A DNA stretch of 64,000 nt from Castellaniella caeni NBRC 101664 (GTDB lineage: Bacteria; Pseudomonadota; Gammaproteobacteria; Burkholderiales; Burkholderiaceae_B). The position numbers and the translations under genes are program-made. The stretch covers positions 33,464 to 97,463 of the forward strand of contig NZ_BCWN01000012.1 in assembly GCF_001592225.1 (NCBI RefSeq). Reading direction: 5' to 3'. The notes under the pieces are model-generated. The model ran no database searches. It saw only the letters and a program-made list of their open reading frames with translations, and was not told where the DNA came from. Of the stretch, positions 1 to 10,149 are shown in pieces (within the stretch, counting starts at the first letter, position 1; every line of letters begins with the position of its first letter).

Positions 1-2190
1 CACGTCGGTCTCGAAGCCCGGGAAAAGCTGGTTGAACTCTTGCGTGAACTTCAGGTAATCGACGATGTCGCGGTTGAAGCGCTCGCCGGGAATCAGCAGC
101 GGGATGCCCGGCGGGTACGGCGTGAGCAGCACCCCCGTGACGCGCCCTTCGAGCTGATCGACAGGCACACGTTCGACCTCGCGGTGCGCCATGCGCGCAT
201 AGGCGTCGGCCGGGCGCATGGCGGGTTCCATGTCGCTCAGGTACACCTGCGTGGTCAGGCGCGCAAAGTCGTAATGGCGGTAGGCCTCGTGAATCTGCTG
301 GCACAGGTCGCGCAGACCCATGTGCTCGTAGCGCTTGTGCGCCCGGTTGAACTCGGGCAGCACGCGCCACAGCGGCTGGTTGCGGTCGTAGTCGTCCTTG
401 AACTGCTGCAAGGCGGTGAGCAGCGTGTTCCAGCGGCCCTTGGTGATACCGATGGTGAACAGAATGAAGAACGAATACAGGCCGGTCTTCTCGACCACCA
501 CGCCGTGCTCGACCAGGTAGCGCGACACCAGCGCCGCCGGGATGCCGGTATCGGCAAACGTGCCGGAAATATCCAGGCCCGGCGTCACCACCGTGGCTTT
601 GATCGGGTCGAGCATGTTGAAGCCCTCGGCCAGATCGCCAAAGCCGTGCCATTCGTCGCCCGAATTCAAAAGCCAGTCGTCGCGGTTGCCGATGCCTTCG
701 GCCACCAGGCGATTGGGGCCCCAGACTTTGAACCACCAGTCGTTCTTGCCGAACTCAGATTCGACCTTGCGCATGGCGCGGCGAAAGTCGAGCGCCTCGC
801 GGATGGATTCCTCGACCAGCGCGGTGCCGCCGGGGGGTTCCATCATGGCCGCCGCCACGTCGCAAGACGCAATAATCGCGTACTGCGGCGAGGTGGAGGT
901 GTGCATGAGAAACGCCTCGTTGAAGAGGTTGCGGTCCAGCTTGCGGGTTTCGGAATCCTGCACCACGATCTGCGAAGCCTGCGACAGGCCCGCCAGCAGC
1001 TTGTGCGTGGAGTGCGTGGCGTAGATCATCGTGTCGTGGCTGCGCGGTCGGTCGGGCCCGATGGCGTGCATGTCCTCGTAGAACTCGTGAAACGCCGCAT
1101 GCGGCAGCCAGGCCTCGTCAAAGTGCAGCGTGTCGATTTCAGAGCCCAGTTTTTCCTTGATCATCTCGACGTTGTAGATGACGCCGTCGTAGGTGCTTTG
1201 CGTCAGCGTCAGGATGCGCGGGCGCTTGTTGGCGGCCTCGCGCGCAAAGGGGTTGGCCTCGATCTTCTTGCGGATGTTTTCCGGGTCGAACTCTTCCAAC
1301 GGGATAGGCCCGATGATGCCCAGGTGGTTGCGCGTGGGGCGCAAAAACACCGGGATCGCACCCGTCATGGTGATGGCGTGCAGGATGGACTTGTGGCAGT
1401 TGCGATCCACCACCACCACGTCGCCCGCCGCCACGTTGGCGTGCCAGACGATCTTGTTGGATGTGGACGTGCCGTTGGTGACGAAAAAGCAGTGGTCGGC
1501 ATGAAAGATGCGCGCGGCGTTCTTTTCGGATTCGGCCACCGGCCCGGTGTGATCCAGCAGCTGGCCCAGCTCGTCCACGGCGTTGCAGACGTCGGCGCGC
1601 AGCATGTTCTCGCCGAAGAACTGGTGAAACATCTGCCCCACCGGGCTCTTCAGAAACGCCACGCCGCCCGAGTGCCCGGGGCAGTGCCACGAATACGAGC
1701 CATCGGACGCGTAGTCGAGCAGCTCGCGGAAAAACGGCGGCGCCAGGCTGTCGAGGTAGGCGCGCGCTTCGCGGATGATGTGGCGCGCGACGAACTCGGG
1801 CGTGTCCTCGAACATGTGGATGAAGCCGTGCAGCTCGCGCAGGATGTCATTGGGGATGTGCTGCGAGGTGCGCGTCTCGCCATACAGGTAGATGGGGATG
1901 TCTTCGTTGCGAAAGCGCAACTCGCCGATGAAGGCGCGCAGGTTCTTGATGGCGTTGGCCACATCTTCCGGCGAGTCTTCGTCGAACTCTTCGTCGTCGA
2001 TCGACAGGATGAAGGCGCTCGCGCGGCTTTGCTGTTGGGCAAACGAGCTGAGATCGCCATAACTGGTGACGCCCAGCACCTCGACGCCCTCGGCCTCGAT
2101 GGCCGAGGCCAGGGCGCGGATACCGAAGCCCGACGCATTCTCAGAGCGGTAGTCTTCATCGATGATGACGATGGGGAAGCGAAATTTCAT
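1..2190 (-). CDS. Orn/Lys/Arg decarboxylase, PLP-dependent, biodegradative type (3' end outside window)
   Basis: Partial gene: 730 codons run from the ATG at 2190 to the window edge without a stop, so about 20 C-terminal residues are missing compared with the usual ~750 aa. The fold-type I PLP enzymes of this family decarboxylate arginine, lysine or ornithine, giving a polyamine precursor and consuming a cytoplasmic proton. An N-terminal receiver-like wing domain (residues ~1-130, starting MKFRFPIVIIDEDYRSEN) precedes the PLP core, with the WHCPGHSGG stretch near residue 170. The Schiff-base lysine is Lys397 in the STHKLL motif. Substrate cannot be fixed from sequence alone; arginine is usual for Burkholderiales homologues. 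It lies downstream of dcd on the same strand, with a 150-bp gap containing a hairpin. Confidence 0.93.
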   Translation of the reverse strand, partial: MKFRFPIVIIDEDYRSENASGFGIRALASAIEAEGVEVLGVTSYGDLSSFAQQQSRASAFILSIDDEEFDEDSPEDVANAIKNLRAFIGELRFRNEDIPIYLYGETRTSQHIPNDILRELHGFIHMFEDTPEFVARHIIREARAYLDSLAPPFFRELLDYASDGSYSWHCPGHSGGVAFLKSPVGQMFHQFFGENMLRADVCNAVDELGQLLDHTGPVAESEKNAARIFHADHCFFVTNGTSTSNKIVWHANVAAGDVVVVDRNCHKSILHAITMTGAIPVFLRPTRNHLGIIGPIPLEEFDPENIRKKIEANPFAREAANKRPRILTLTQSTYDGVIYNVEMIKEKLGSEIDTLHFDEAWLPHAAFHEFYEDMHAIGPDRPRSHDTMIYATHSTHKLLAGLSQASQIVVQDSETRKLDRNLFNEAFLMHTSTSPQYAIIASCDVAAAMMEPPGGTALVEESIREALDFRRAMRKVESEFGKNDWWFKVWGPNRLVAEGIGNRDDWLLNSGDEWHGFGDLAEGFNMLDPIKATVVTPGLDISGTFADTGIPAALVSRYLVEHGVVVEKTGLYSFFILFTIGITKGRWNTLLTALQQFKDDYDRNQPLWRVLPEFNRAHKRYEHMGLRDLCQQIHEAYRHYDFARLTTQVYLSDMEPAMRPADAYARMAHREVERVPVDQLEGRVTGVLLTPYPPGIPLLIPGERFNRDIVDYLKFTQEFNQLFPGFETDV

Positions 2191-2228
2191 GGCATTCACC
2201 GTAAGGGCCATGGGGTCGGCCCGAAACA

Positions 2229-2260
2229 CCTCGGCACGCGGGCGTGCCGGAGGATTTTTT
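2229..2260 (+). terminator. Hairpin plus T-run reading on the + strand
   Basis: Arms CGGCACG (2232-2238) and CGTGCCG (2243-2249) with a 4-nt loop, extended by CCT/AGG around one bulged G, then six T's at 2255-2260. It has the form of an intrinsic terminator, but only for + strand transcripts, and no + strand gene lies upstream in the window. On the minus strand it falls in the leader of the decarboxylase. Confidence 0.5.
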
Positions 2261-2340
2261 AAGATTCAGAACGCGCCGACGTGTTGCAAACGACGCACCG
2301 GCGGGTGGGACGCGCGGCGGGCTGGGATTGCGGCACGCCG

Positions 2341-2904
<564 letters not shown>

Positions 2905-2950
2905 GGGGGCCCTCGGTTCAGTGTTGCGGTATTTTAAGAGAAAACGCGGG

Positions 2951-5900
2951 TCAATCCACCGACAGCCAGCGATACACCAGCGCCAGGCCGCTGACGGTGC
3001 CGACCGTCATCTCCGCCTGCAGGCCGCGCATCAGGCGATAACTGAGCCGCGCCACGGTGCCCGTCTGCGCCAGGGCCTGCTCAAGGCTGACCTTGAGCTT
3101 CTCGCTCAGGGTCTTGCTGGCCATCACGAAACGCTGTTCGATGGGGCTCGCCCCCGTGTCCAGGCCGCTGACCACGCTCTCGACCGGCAGGATGCTGCCG
3201 GTGCTGCCCAGCTCGCCCGAGCGCATGCTCAGCTCATCCAGGCCGAAGCGCTTGTAGAACGGCTCGCCGCCCGACAGAAACGAGCTGCCCACCGAAAACA
3301 GCAGCGACATGTCGCCGCCCGCCTCGTCCGGCCCGTGCCCCAGCAGCAGCCAGGTGAGCTTCTCGGTCTCGCTGACCTCGGGGCGCGACACCAGATCGAT
3401 GCGTGGATGGCGCGCCGTGCCCACGACCTGCACCCCGGCCTGCACGGCCACGTCCGTGCGCAAGGCCTGGATGTCCAGCACCGGGTTGGCGATGTCGCCC
3501 TGGAAGGTGACGGTGCCCCGGCGCAGCTGCAGGTGCTGGCCGTAGGCGTCGATGGCGCCGCCCCGCGTGTGCAAGGCCCCCAGCGCGGTCAATTTGCCCG
3601 CGCGCAAGCTCAAGTCCAGGGCGCCCGTCAGGCCTGAATCCAGGCCAAAGCCGGTGAGATAAAAGCGCGGCCCCAGGTCAACGGACAGATCGGCCCGCAC
3701 GTCCAGCGGCGTCGCTGCGGGCGCCGGGGTCTTCTCGCCCGGCTTGAGCACCACCACGTCGCCGTCCAGCGCCGGGATGTTGCTGAGCATTTCGAGGTCG
3801 AACCAGCCGGCATCGGCCACGATCTTGCCCGACAGGTCGATGCGCGGCAGCGAGGCCTGCACGCGCAGATCGCCGCTGATCATGGCGTAGCGGTCGGCCC
3901 GCTGCAAGATCGGGTAGCGGCGAAAGCCGATCGTGACGTCGCCCTGCTGGGTGAGCACGTCCCACTGGCCGCTGAGGTCGAGCCCGCCGTTCTGGGCGTC
4001 CGGGTTTTCGGTCACCCAGGTGGCGGTGCGCCATTCTTTGGGGGTGACGCGGCGCACGGCGGGAAAATGCAGCCGTTCGAGCACCACCCGCATGCCGTCA
4101 AAACGCGCCTGCAAGGTGCCGTCCAGCAGGCGCACGCCCTGATCCACCATGAGGACGCGCAGGCCTTCGCCGCGCAGGGGGCCGGTGAAGCTCCACGTGC
4201 CATCGGCCCGGCTGCGCCCCTGGATGTCGGCGTGCACCGTGCCGCCGATTTCGGCCGCGCCGCCCAGAAAAAGATTGACCCAGGACAGGTCTTCGGACTG
4301 GGCCTCGACGTGCACCTGCTTGACGTCCTGGGGATGCACGCTCAGGCCGCCCTGTTCGCTTGCATGGATGGGCGTCTCGGCGCGCACGCGCAGGCGCCCC
4401 ATGTCTTTGGTCACCACCTGCAGGTCGAGCGCCGCCCGGCTGGTCAGCGCGGCGGCGGGACGTATCGCCAGCGCCAGGCTGGCCTGCTGCAGGTGCAGCT
4501 GGATGGGCACGTCGCCCGGCACCGTCAGGTCGCCATCCAGCCGTTCGAGCCGCACGTCGCCGCTCAGCGTCTTGGCGAAGGCCAGGGCCCAGTCCAGACG
4601 CAGACGCAGCTGGCTGCGGCGCGCCTGCTCGGAGAGCGCCGTGTGCACGCCGCCCGCCTGGGCGCCACCGCGTCCCAGCCAGGCCTGGAGGTCGGTGATG
4701 CGCTGCGGCGTGACGACCAGGGGATCGATACGCCCCTTGCTCTGCCACTGACCCGCCTGGCCTTCGGAACCCTGATGCTGGATTTGCAGCAGCGACTGGC
4801 CGTCCAGCAGCACGTCCAGCACGGCCTTGCCCACCTGCCAGCGCCAGGGGCGCGGCGCGGCGGCGGGCGATATGGCGGGCGCCGGCCCCAGCGCCAGCGG
4901 AATACCCCCCTGGTTGCGCAGCTGCAGACCGGCGTGACGCAGCTGCACCTCGTTCAGGCGCGCCTGCCAGCCCGCGGCGTCCGACCAGCCGCCCGTCAAG
5001 TCCAGCTGGGCCTCGACGGGGGCCAGGCCAGGCACCCCCGCGCGCGAATCGGCGGGCACGAAGCGCCCTTGCACAGCCAGCTTGTGCTGCGCCAAAGAGC
5101 CGTCCAGCCCCAGGGTCAGCTGGGCGGCGCCCGGGAGGCCGGGCCACAGGGCCGCCAAGGCGGGCAGCTCGGCGTCCAGCTTCAGGCGGCTTTGTGCCGC
5201 CGACACCTCGCCCGCCAGGCGCACGCGGTCGCGCCCCAGATCGAGGGCCACGTCCAGCCCGCGCAGCAAGACCGGCAGGAATTCGAACGGCGCGCCCGCA
5301 TCCAGCAGCGGCCCTTGCACGCGGGCCGCCTCGGCCAACGCCACGTGCCCCTGCAGGGCCTGGCCGTTCCACTGGCTACCCGGATTGATGGTGAGCTTGA
5401 AGCCGGCGTCCTGCACCTGTTGATCGGGTGTCAGGCGCAGCTGCAGCTCGCCCGCGAGATCGAAGCGGCTGGCGCCCAGCGCCTTGGGCAGCCAGGGGTT
5501 CAGGACGAGCTTGCGCGCTTCGAACGCGGCGCGCACCGGGCGCAGGCCATCGTCGCCCGCCTTGCCCGGCTGTACCTGCAGCGTCAGGCCTGACTGATCC
5601 GGCAGCGTCAAGGCAAGCTGTGCCGCCCCCAGCGGGAAAGGCCGCTGCGGAAAAGCCTCGGCCTCGGCTTCGAGCGTCAGCCCCTGGCCGTGGGCATTGG
5701 CCCGCACCCGCAGGGCGTCGAGCGTCCCCGCCACCCGCACGTCCAGATCGACCCGGCACGCCGCCTCGGCGGCCGCAGCGGGCGGCTCCGCCGCCTGGAC
5801 GGCCTGAGCAGCCCGGGCCGGCTTGCCCCGCACGGCGGGCGCGGGCGCGCTCTGGCCGGGCCCTTGCAGCAGGCGCTGGAGACACACGGGCGACTGCGCG

Positions 5901-6574
5901 CTGCGATCCTGCGCCGTACCGTGCAGATTGAGCTCGAAAGGCCAGGGCGCGGCCAGCCCGCGCAAGGCCAGGTTGCCATTGGCCGTGAGCAGGGTGTCGC
6001 CATGCGCCACCTGCAGCTGATCCAGCGCCAGCGTGGCCGTGTGCGCGTCCAACGTCAGGGCCGTGGAAACCGACAGCAACTCCACCGGTAAAGCATTGCC
6101 CTGGGTATACACGCCCAGCCCGCCCAGGGCGAGACGGTCGATGCGCAGGCCGATGGGCAAGGCGGGCATCTGGAAAGGCTCGGCCACGGTGGCGGGCTGG
6201 GGCGGCGTGGGGCGCACCGCCACGTCCACGCGCACCGCCGACAGATCGTTGATGTGCAGGCGGCGTTGCCAGAGTTCTGGCCACAGGGTCTTCAGGTGCA
6301 GGCCCACCACGCGAACCGTAGTACCGGACAGCGACAGCGTCAGCCCATCGACGTACACACCCCGGCTGATGGAGCCGCGCACGCCATGCGCCTGGCCGTC
6401 GAGTTGTTCGGCCACGGTCTCGAGCAGCCAGCGCGTGCCCGGTGCGCTGGCGACGCACCACCAGGCCAGGCCCAGCAGCAGCATCAAGGTCAGCACCAGC
6501 GGCGGCAGGCACCACAGCCAGACGATGCGCCAGCCGCGCCGCAGGCCGCGCCCCAGTTGCCGCAGGCCGCTCAA
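2951..6574 (-). CDS. tamB: Translocation and assembly module inner-membrane protein TamB
   Basis: 1207 aa, typical TamB size. TamB is a periplasm-spanning protein anchored in the inner membrane that works with TamA in outer-membrane protein insertion and/or phospholipid transport. One N-terminal membrane anchor is visible (residues ~14-40, [19 protein letters not shown]), followed by a very long region of amphipathic beta repeats and the conserved C-terminal DUF490 domain with the motif [17 protein letters not shown]. The start is TTG at 6574, overlapping the tamA TGA as TTGA; no ATG is available nearby, so translation is probably coupled to tamA. Proline/alanine-rich linkers around residues 240-270 are the only compositional oddity. 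Confidence 0.93.
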   Translation of the reverse strand: MSGLRQLGRGLRRGWRIVWLWCLPPLVLTLMLLLGLAWWCVASAPGTRWLLETVAEQLDGQAHGVRGSISRGVYVDGLTLSLSGTTVRVVGLHLKTLWPELWQRRLHINDLSAVRVDVAVRPTPPQPATVAEPFQMPALPIGLRIDRLALGGLGVYTQGNALPVELLSVSTALTLDAHTATLALDQLQVAHGDTLLTANGNLALRGLAAPWPFELNLHGTAQDRSAQSPVCLQRLLQGPGQSAPAPAVRGKPARAAQAVQAAEPPAAAAEAACRVDLDVRVAGTLDALRVRANAHGQGLTLEAEAEAFPQRPFPLGAAQLALTLPDQSGLTLQVQPGKAGDDGLRPVRAAFEARKLVLNPWLPKALGASRFDLAGELQLRLTPDQQVQDAGFKLTINPGSQWNGQALQGHVALAEAARVQGPLLDAGAPFEFLPVLLRGLDVALDLGRDRVRLAGEVSAAQSRLKLDAELPALAALWPGLPGAAQLTLGLDGSLAQHKLAVQGRFVPADSRAGVPGLAPVEAQLDLTGGWSDAAGWQARLNEVQLRHAGLQLRNQGGIPLALGPAPAISPAAAPRPWRWQVGKAVLDVLLDGQSLLQIQHQGSEGQAGQWQSKGRIDPLVVTPQRITDLQAWLGRGGAQAGGVHTALSEQARRSQLRLRLDWALAFAKTLSGDVRLERLDGDLTVPGDVPIQLHLQQASLALAIRPAAALTSRAALDLQVVTKDMGRLRVRAETPIHASEQGGLSVHPQDVKQVHVEAQSEDLSWVNLFLGGAAEIGGTVHADIQGRSRADGTWSFTGPLRGEGLRVLMVDQGVRLLDGTLQARFDGMRVVLERLHFPAVRRVTPKEWRTATWVTENPDAQNGGLDLSGQWDVLTQQGDVTIGFRRYPILQRADRYAMISGDLRVQASLPRIDLSGKIVADAGWFDLEMLSNIPALDGDVVVLKPGEKTPAPAATPLDVRADLSVDLGPRFYLTGFGLDSGLTGALDLSLRAGKLTALGALHTRGGAIDAYGQHLQLRRGTVTFQGDIANPVLDIQALRTDVAVQAGVQVVGTARHPRIDLVSRPEVSETEKLTWLLLGHGPDEAGGDMSLLFSVGSSFLSGGEPFYKRFGLDELSMRSGELGSTGSILPVESVVSGLDTGASPIEQRFVMASKTLSEKLKVSLEQALAQTGTVARLSYRLMRGLQAEMTVGTVSGLALVYRWLSVD

Positions 6575-8526
6575 AACGCGATCCCCAAGGAAAACTGCAG
6601 TCGCAGGCGCCGGTCTTTCTGCGCCCAGGCTACATCGACATTGAAGGGCCCGGCGGGCGTGCGCACCGCCACGCCCGCGCCATAGCCCAGGTGCCAGTCG
6701 AACTGCCCGAAGGATGGCGCGGCGTCACCCGCGTCGATGAAGACGTTGGCCCCCAGCAGCTCGGTGAAATAGTGGGTGTATTCAGCGCTGAGGATGCCCA
6801 GCACGGGTGCGCCGATGATGGCGTCGCCCCGTTCGAGGCCGATGCTCTGGTAGCGGTAGCCGCGGATGGTGCGCGAACCGCCCGTGCGCCAGGAGAAATC
6901 TTGTGGCAGGCGGTCGGTCTTGGACCACACCTTGCCGATCTCGCCGCGGATCGTGACAACATCGCGCTCGCCCACGGGCCACCACTGCTGGGCGCGCAGG
7001 CTGCTGCGATAAAAGGCCTTGCCATCGTCGAGCGTCGTGCCCACCCCCAGGCCGAACTCGACCAGATTGCCCTCGCGCGGGTCGTACTTGGCATTGACGT
7101 CGCGCCGCAGCCACTGCCAGGTGGCGGCCCAGCTGGGCACCTCGTAGCGATAGGCGTTGTCGATGCGCGTCTTGTCGTAGGCCACGAGCGCGGCCCAGCT
7201 GACTTCGTATTCGACCCGGCTGTGGCCCGCGCCCTTGCGTTCCTGGCGGCGCTTCCAGCCAAAGCCGGTGCGGCTGTTCTCGAGGCCCTCGATGTCCGAA
7301 TGGTCGTACAGCACGCCCACGCTGTCCTGGCTGCCATCAAGGGTGGGCGGCAAATGCACGTCGAAGAAGGCGCGCTGCCGATCCAGATCGACCCCGGCCC
7401 CGGTTTCCGTCCAGATGGGCAGGCCGTAGACGACGTTTTGCCGGTACAACCCCTCGACCCGCACCCCGTGGTCGCTGTCGGCACCGATGGAGCTGCTGAA
7501 GTAGCGGGCGGGCGCCTCGGTGACCTGCACGCGTACCGGCAAGGTGACGGGCGCATCGCCCGTGGGGCGCAGCGGCGCGGCCTCCGCCCCGGGCGCACTG
7601 GGCGGCGCGGCGGCATCGCCCTGCCCGGCAGGCTGGGTGCCGTCCACCAGCGTGACGAAAGCCCCGCGGAAAAAGGCGGTGGACTGCAAAGCCTGCTGCC
7701 ACTCGGCCAGCTGCGCCTGGTCGTAGGCGTCGCCCGGCGCATAGCGCACGTAGCGCCGGATCAGAGACTCGGGCACGCGCTTGAGGCCCAGCACCTGCAG
7801 CGCGCCCAGGCGCACGGGCGGGCCGCTATCGACGGTGACCGACAGGTCGGCCTGCGCGGTCTGGGGATCGACCGCGGCCCGGGTGGGATCGAGGCGCGCG
7901 AAGTAGAAATCCCGCGCCCCCACGGCATCCAGCAGGCCGGACTTGGCCGTGCTCCAGTCGTCGTTGATGAAGGGCATGCCCGGCTTGAGCAGCCAGTTTT
8001 TCTTCAGCGCCGCGCGCCGCGCGGCATAGTGCTCGCCCGCCAGCGCGCCACGAAAATCCAGGCCCAGCTGGCGCACTCGGGCGCGCACCCCCGGTTCGAT
8101 CGTGATGTCCCAGAACTCGCCGCCATTGGGTGCGCCTTCGGCGACGTCGAGTGTGACGGTCGAGGAAAAATAGCCCTGCGTCTGCAAGGCCGCCTGCGCG
8201 GCATCCCAGGCGCGGCGCCGCAGGCGGCCCACCTCGCGCACATCCTGGTCGTCCGCCAGGCGGGTGATGTTGCCCACCGCCTCGGTGATGGCCTGCAGCA
8301 CCTTGGGGGGCGCGCCGCCCGGGTCGATGATGACCTCGGGGGGCGCCGCCAGCGCCGGGCCGCACAAGAACAGGCCCGAGCCGCACAGGGCCAGGCGCCA
8401 GGCGCGAAAGCAGAGATGAAAGCGCAGCGTGCGCCCGCAGAGCCCCGGCGCCCGGCGGCGGCCCCTGGCGCGGCGCAACGCGGCACGCCAGGAGTCACCC
8501 GCCGAAGCCAGAACCCCCTGGGGCAT
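6571..8526 (-). CDS. tamA: Outer-membrane translocation module TamA (BamA/Omp85 family)
   Basis: 651 aa Omp85-family protein with POTRA domains in the N-terminal half (residues ~65-265) and a 16-strand barrel in the C-terminal half. The barrel ends in [13 protein letters not shown], giving the terminal aromatic signature recognised by BAM. The lid-loop motif RTGGSRTIRGYRYQSIG is present near residue 545. A signal peptide is likely but unusually far in: hydrophobic LALCGSGLFLCGPALA then APPEV, cleaving near residue 60, so the true start may be internal and non-ATG. The annotated ATG overlaps the apbC stop (TGATG), implying translational coupling. It is the partner of tamB just downstream. Confidence 0.93.
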   Translation of the reverse strand: MPQGVLASAGDSWRAALRRARGRRRAPGLCGRTLRFHLCFRAWRLALCGSGLFLCGPALAAPPEVIIDPGGAPPKVLQAITEAVGNITRLADDQDVREVGRLRRRAWDAAQAALQTQGYFSSTVTLDVAEGAPNGGEFWDITIEPGVRARVRQLGLDFRGALAGEHYAARRAALKKNWLLKPGMPFINDDWSTAKSGLLDAVGARDFYFARLDPTRAAVDPQTAQADLSVTVDSGPPVRLGALQVLGLKRVPESLIRRYVRYAPGDAYDQAQLAEWQQALQSTAFFRGAFVTLVDGTQPAGQGDAAAPPSAPGAEAAPLRPTGDAPVTLPVRVQVTEAPARYFSSSIGADSDHGVRVEGLYRQNVVYGLPIWTETGAGVDLDRQRAFFDVHLPPTLDGSQDSVGVLYDHSDIEGLENSRTGFGWKRRQERKGAGHSRVEYEVSWAALVAYDKTRIDNAYRYEVPSWAATWQWLRRDVNAKYDPREGNLVEFGLGVGTTLDDGKAFYRSSLRAQQWWPVGERDVVTIRGEIGKVWSKTDRLPQDFSWRTGGSRTIRGYRYQSIGLERGDAIIGAPVLGILSAEYTHYFTELLGANVFIDAGDAAPSFGQFDWHLGYGAGVAVRTPAGPFNVDVAWAQKDRRLRLQFSLGIAF

Positions 8527-9611
8527 CAGACGGGACGGGCCACGACGCGAGGACGTGTTCCTGAATCATCCAGCGGCTGGCCCGCCACGTGCACGGCCAG
8601 CTGGTGGGCGATCTCGTGGTACAGCTGCGCCGCCTTGCCATTGGGCGAGGCCACGACGCTGGGGCGGCCGGAATCGGTTTCTTCGCGGATGTCGAGCTGC
8701 AGGGGCAGCCCCCCCAGCCACGGCAGGTGATAGGTGGCGGCCAGCTGGCGGCCGCCATCCTTGCCAAAAATGGGTTCGACGTGGCCACAGTTGGAACACA
8801 CGTGCACCGACATGTTTTCAACGATTCCCAGCACCGGGACATCCACCTTCTGGAACATGATCAGACCCTTGCGGGCATCGGCCAGGGCAAGGTCTTGCGG
8901 GGTCGTGACGATGATGGCCCCCGTGAGCGGCACCTTTTGCGCCATGGTGAGCGCAATATCGCCTGTTCCGGGAGGCATGTCCACAATCAGATAATCCAGA
9001 TTGTCCCAATTTGTAAGCGACAGCAGCTGGGTCAGCGCCTGGGTGACCATGGGGCCGCGCCAGATGGCGGGGCCGTCGTCATCCATGAGAAAACCGATGG
9101 AATTGGCCTGCAGGCCGTGGCCGACGAGCGGTTCCATGCTCTTGCCATCGGTGCTCTTGGGCTTGCCCGACAGGCCCAGCATGATGGGCACGCTGGGGCC
9201 GTAGATGTCGGCATCGAGCAGGCCCACGCGCGCGCCCTGGGCATGCAGCGCCAGGGCCAGGTTGACGGACGTGGTGCTCTTGCCCACGCCGCCCTTGCCC
9301 GAGGCCACGGCGATGACGTTGCGCACGCTGTCCAGCGGGCGCAGGCCGCGCTGCACGGCGTGGGTGGCAATCTTCGACTGGAACTGCAGGCTGCCCAGGC
9401 GAATCTGCGCAGCGGCAAGCGCGGTCTGGATGGCCTCGCGCAAAGCCTGCTCGCCATTGAATAAGGGATAGCCCAGGGTTACAGTGATATCGAAGGCATC
9501 GCCCGTGGCCGCGACCTGCAGTTCGGGTTCTGTCACCGCCAGGGTCTTGCGCGTATCGGGGTTGATGACCCGTGACAAGACCTGGCGAACGTCCTGGGAA
9601 GTGGTGCTCAT
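8526..9611 (-). CDS. apbC: Iron-sulfur cluster carrier protein ApbC/Mrp (P-loop ATPase)
   Basis: 361 aa. Mrp/ApbC proteins bind and transfer [4Fe-4S] clusters in the cytoplasm and hydrolyse ATP. An N-terminal MIP18-like domain (residues ~1-90) precedes the P-loop GKGGVGKST at about residue 106; the DADIYGPS and YLIVDMPPGTGD motifs follow. The cluster-binding CxxC is seen in VCSNCGHVEPIFG (about residue 270). It is the first gene of an apparent apbC-tamA-tamB(-dcd) transcription unit and diverges from the small membrane gene and metG. The coupling of an Fe-S carrier to the Tam genes is positional; no functional link is known to me. Confidence 0.95.
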   Translation of the reverse strand: MSTTSQDVRQVLSRVINPDTRKTLAVTEPELQVAATGDAFDITVTLGYPLFNGEQALREAIQTALAAAQIRLGSLQFQSKIATHAVQRGLRPLDSVRNVIAVASGKGGVGKSTTSVNLALALHAQGARVGLLDADIYGPSVPIMLGLSGKPKSTDGKSMEPLVGHGLQANSIGFLMDDDGPAIWRGPMVTQALTQLLSLTNWDNLDYLIVDMPPGTGDIALTMAQKVPLTGAIIVTTPQDLALADARKGLIMFQKVDVPVLGIVENMSVHVCSNCGHVEPIFGKDGGRQLAATYHLPWLGGLPLQLDIREETDSGRPSVVASPNGKAAQLYHEIAHQLAVHVAGQPLDDSGTRPRVVARPV

Positions 9612-9799
9612 GGAGGGGCCCTGATGAAAAGAATCGAAACCACAAGCATAGCGGATTCCCCTGGAAATCTGCAGATTGCCCCCAATATGAACACCGGCAC
9701 CCGGCTACGCACCGACGCACGACGACTGCCGCTTCCCACACCGCGCGGGCAACCCGCACCACGCCTGCAACTTTTTCCGGCCCCAGGAGTCCCACTCTC

Positions 9800-10072
9800 A
9801 TGAACATCATCCAGCAAACCCTGCGCGCCGCCCTTTTCCTGGTTCTGGCCTTCTTCGGCCTGATCATGGCACTGGTCTTCATGGCATCCACCGTGCTGGC
9901 CATCGGCGTGCTGTACATCGTGGCCCGCCTGCAAGGCAGGCCCTTCGGCGTGAAGGCCTACTGGGCCGAGCGCCGCCGTCCGACCATGCCGCCGCGACCA
10001 GGCGCCTGGGCGCGCACCGACACCCCGCGCCGCCAGGACGTCACCGACATCGAAATGCGCGAAATTCCCTGA
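9800..10072 (+). CDS. Small single-pass membrane protein, unknown function
   Basis: 90 aa starting [20 protein letters not shown], placed behind the purine-rich CCCCAGGAGT. One strong hydrophobic segment covers residues ~8-45, possibly two short helices, followed by a basic, proline-rich soluble tail ([13 protein letters not shown]) and an acidic end. I do not recognise the family. Codon use matches its neighbours. It sits between the divergent apbC and metG, ending 77 bp before the metG start, with its own promoter-like spacing. It is judged a real gene from the RBS, the codon bias and the coherent membrane topology. Confidence 0.6.
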   Translation: MNIIQQTLRAALFLVLAFFGLIMALVFMASTVLAIGVLYIVARLQGRPFGVKAYWAERRRPTMPPRPGAWARTDTPRRQDVTDIEMREIP

Positions 10073-10091
10073 CGGCCCCTGAAGCCCGCGA

Positions 10092-10120
10092 CGGCTTGTC
10101 AACGCGCGGACTGCTAGAAT
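10092..10120 (+). promoter_or_regulatory. Probable metG promoter (extended -10)
   Basis: TGC-TAGAAT at 10112-10120 is an extended -10 element, with only a weak -35 (CGGCTT, 10092-10097) 17 bp upstream. It would start a 5' leader of roughly 20-25 nt before the metG ATG at 10150. Confidence 0.45.
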
Positions 10121-10149
10121 CAGAGCTTTTCGCCCTTACTCTGTCAGCC

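Noticed and set aside
40..2262. A 740-codon open frame on the + strand
   Set aside because: It is the antisense shadow of the Orn/Lys/Arg decarboxylase. Its composition (Arg/Val/His/Gly-rich) is the usual product of a GC-rich gene read backwards, and no RBS or family motif is present.
4067..8730. Long + strand open frames opposite tamB and tamA
   Set aside because: The minus strand carries clear TamB and TamA motifs; the + frames are low-complexity Arg/Gln/Ala/Pro sequence.
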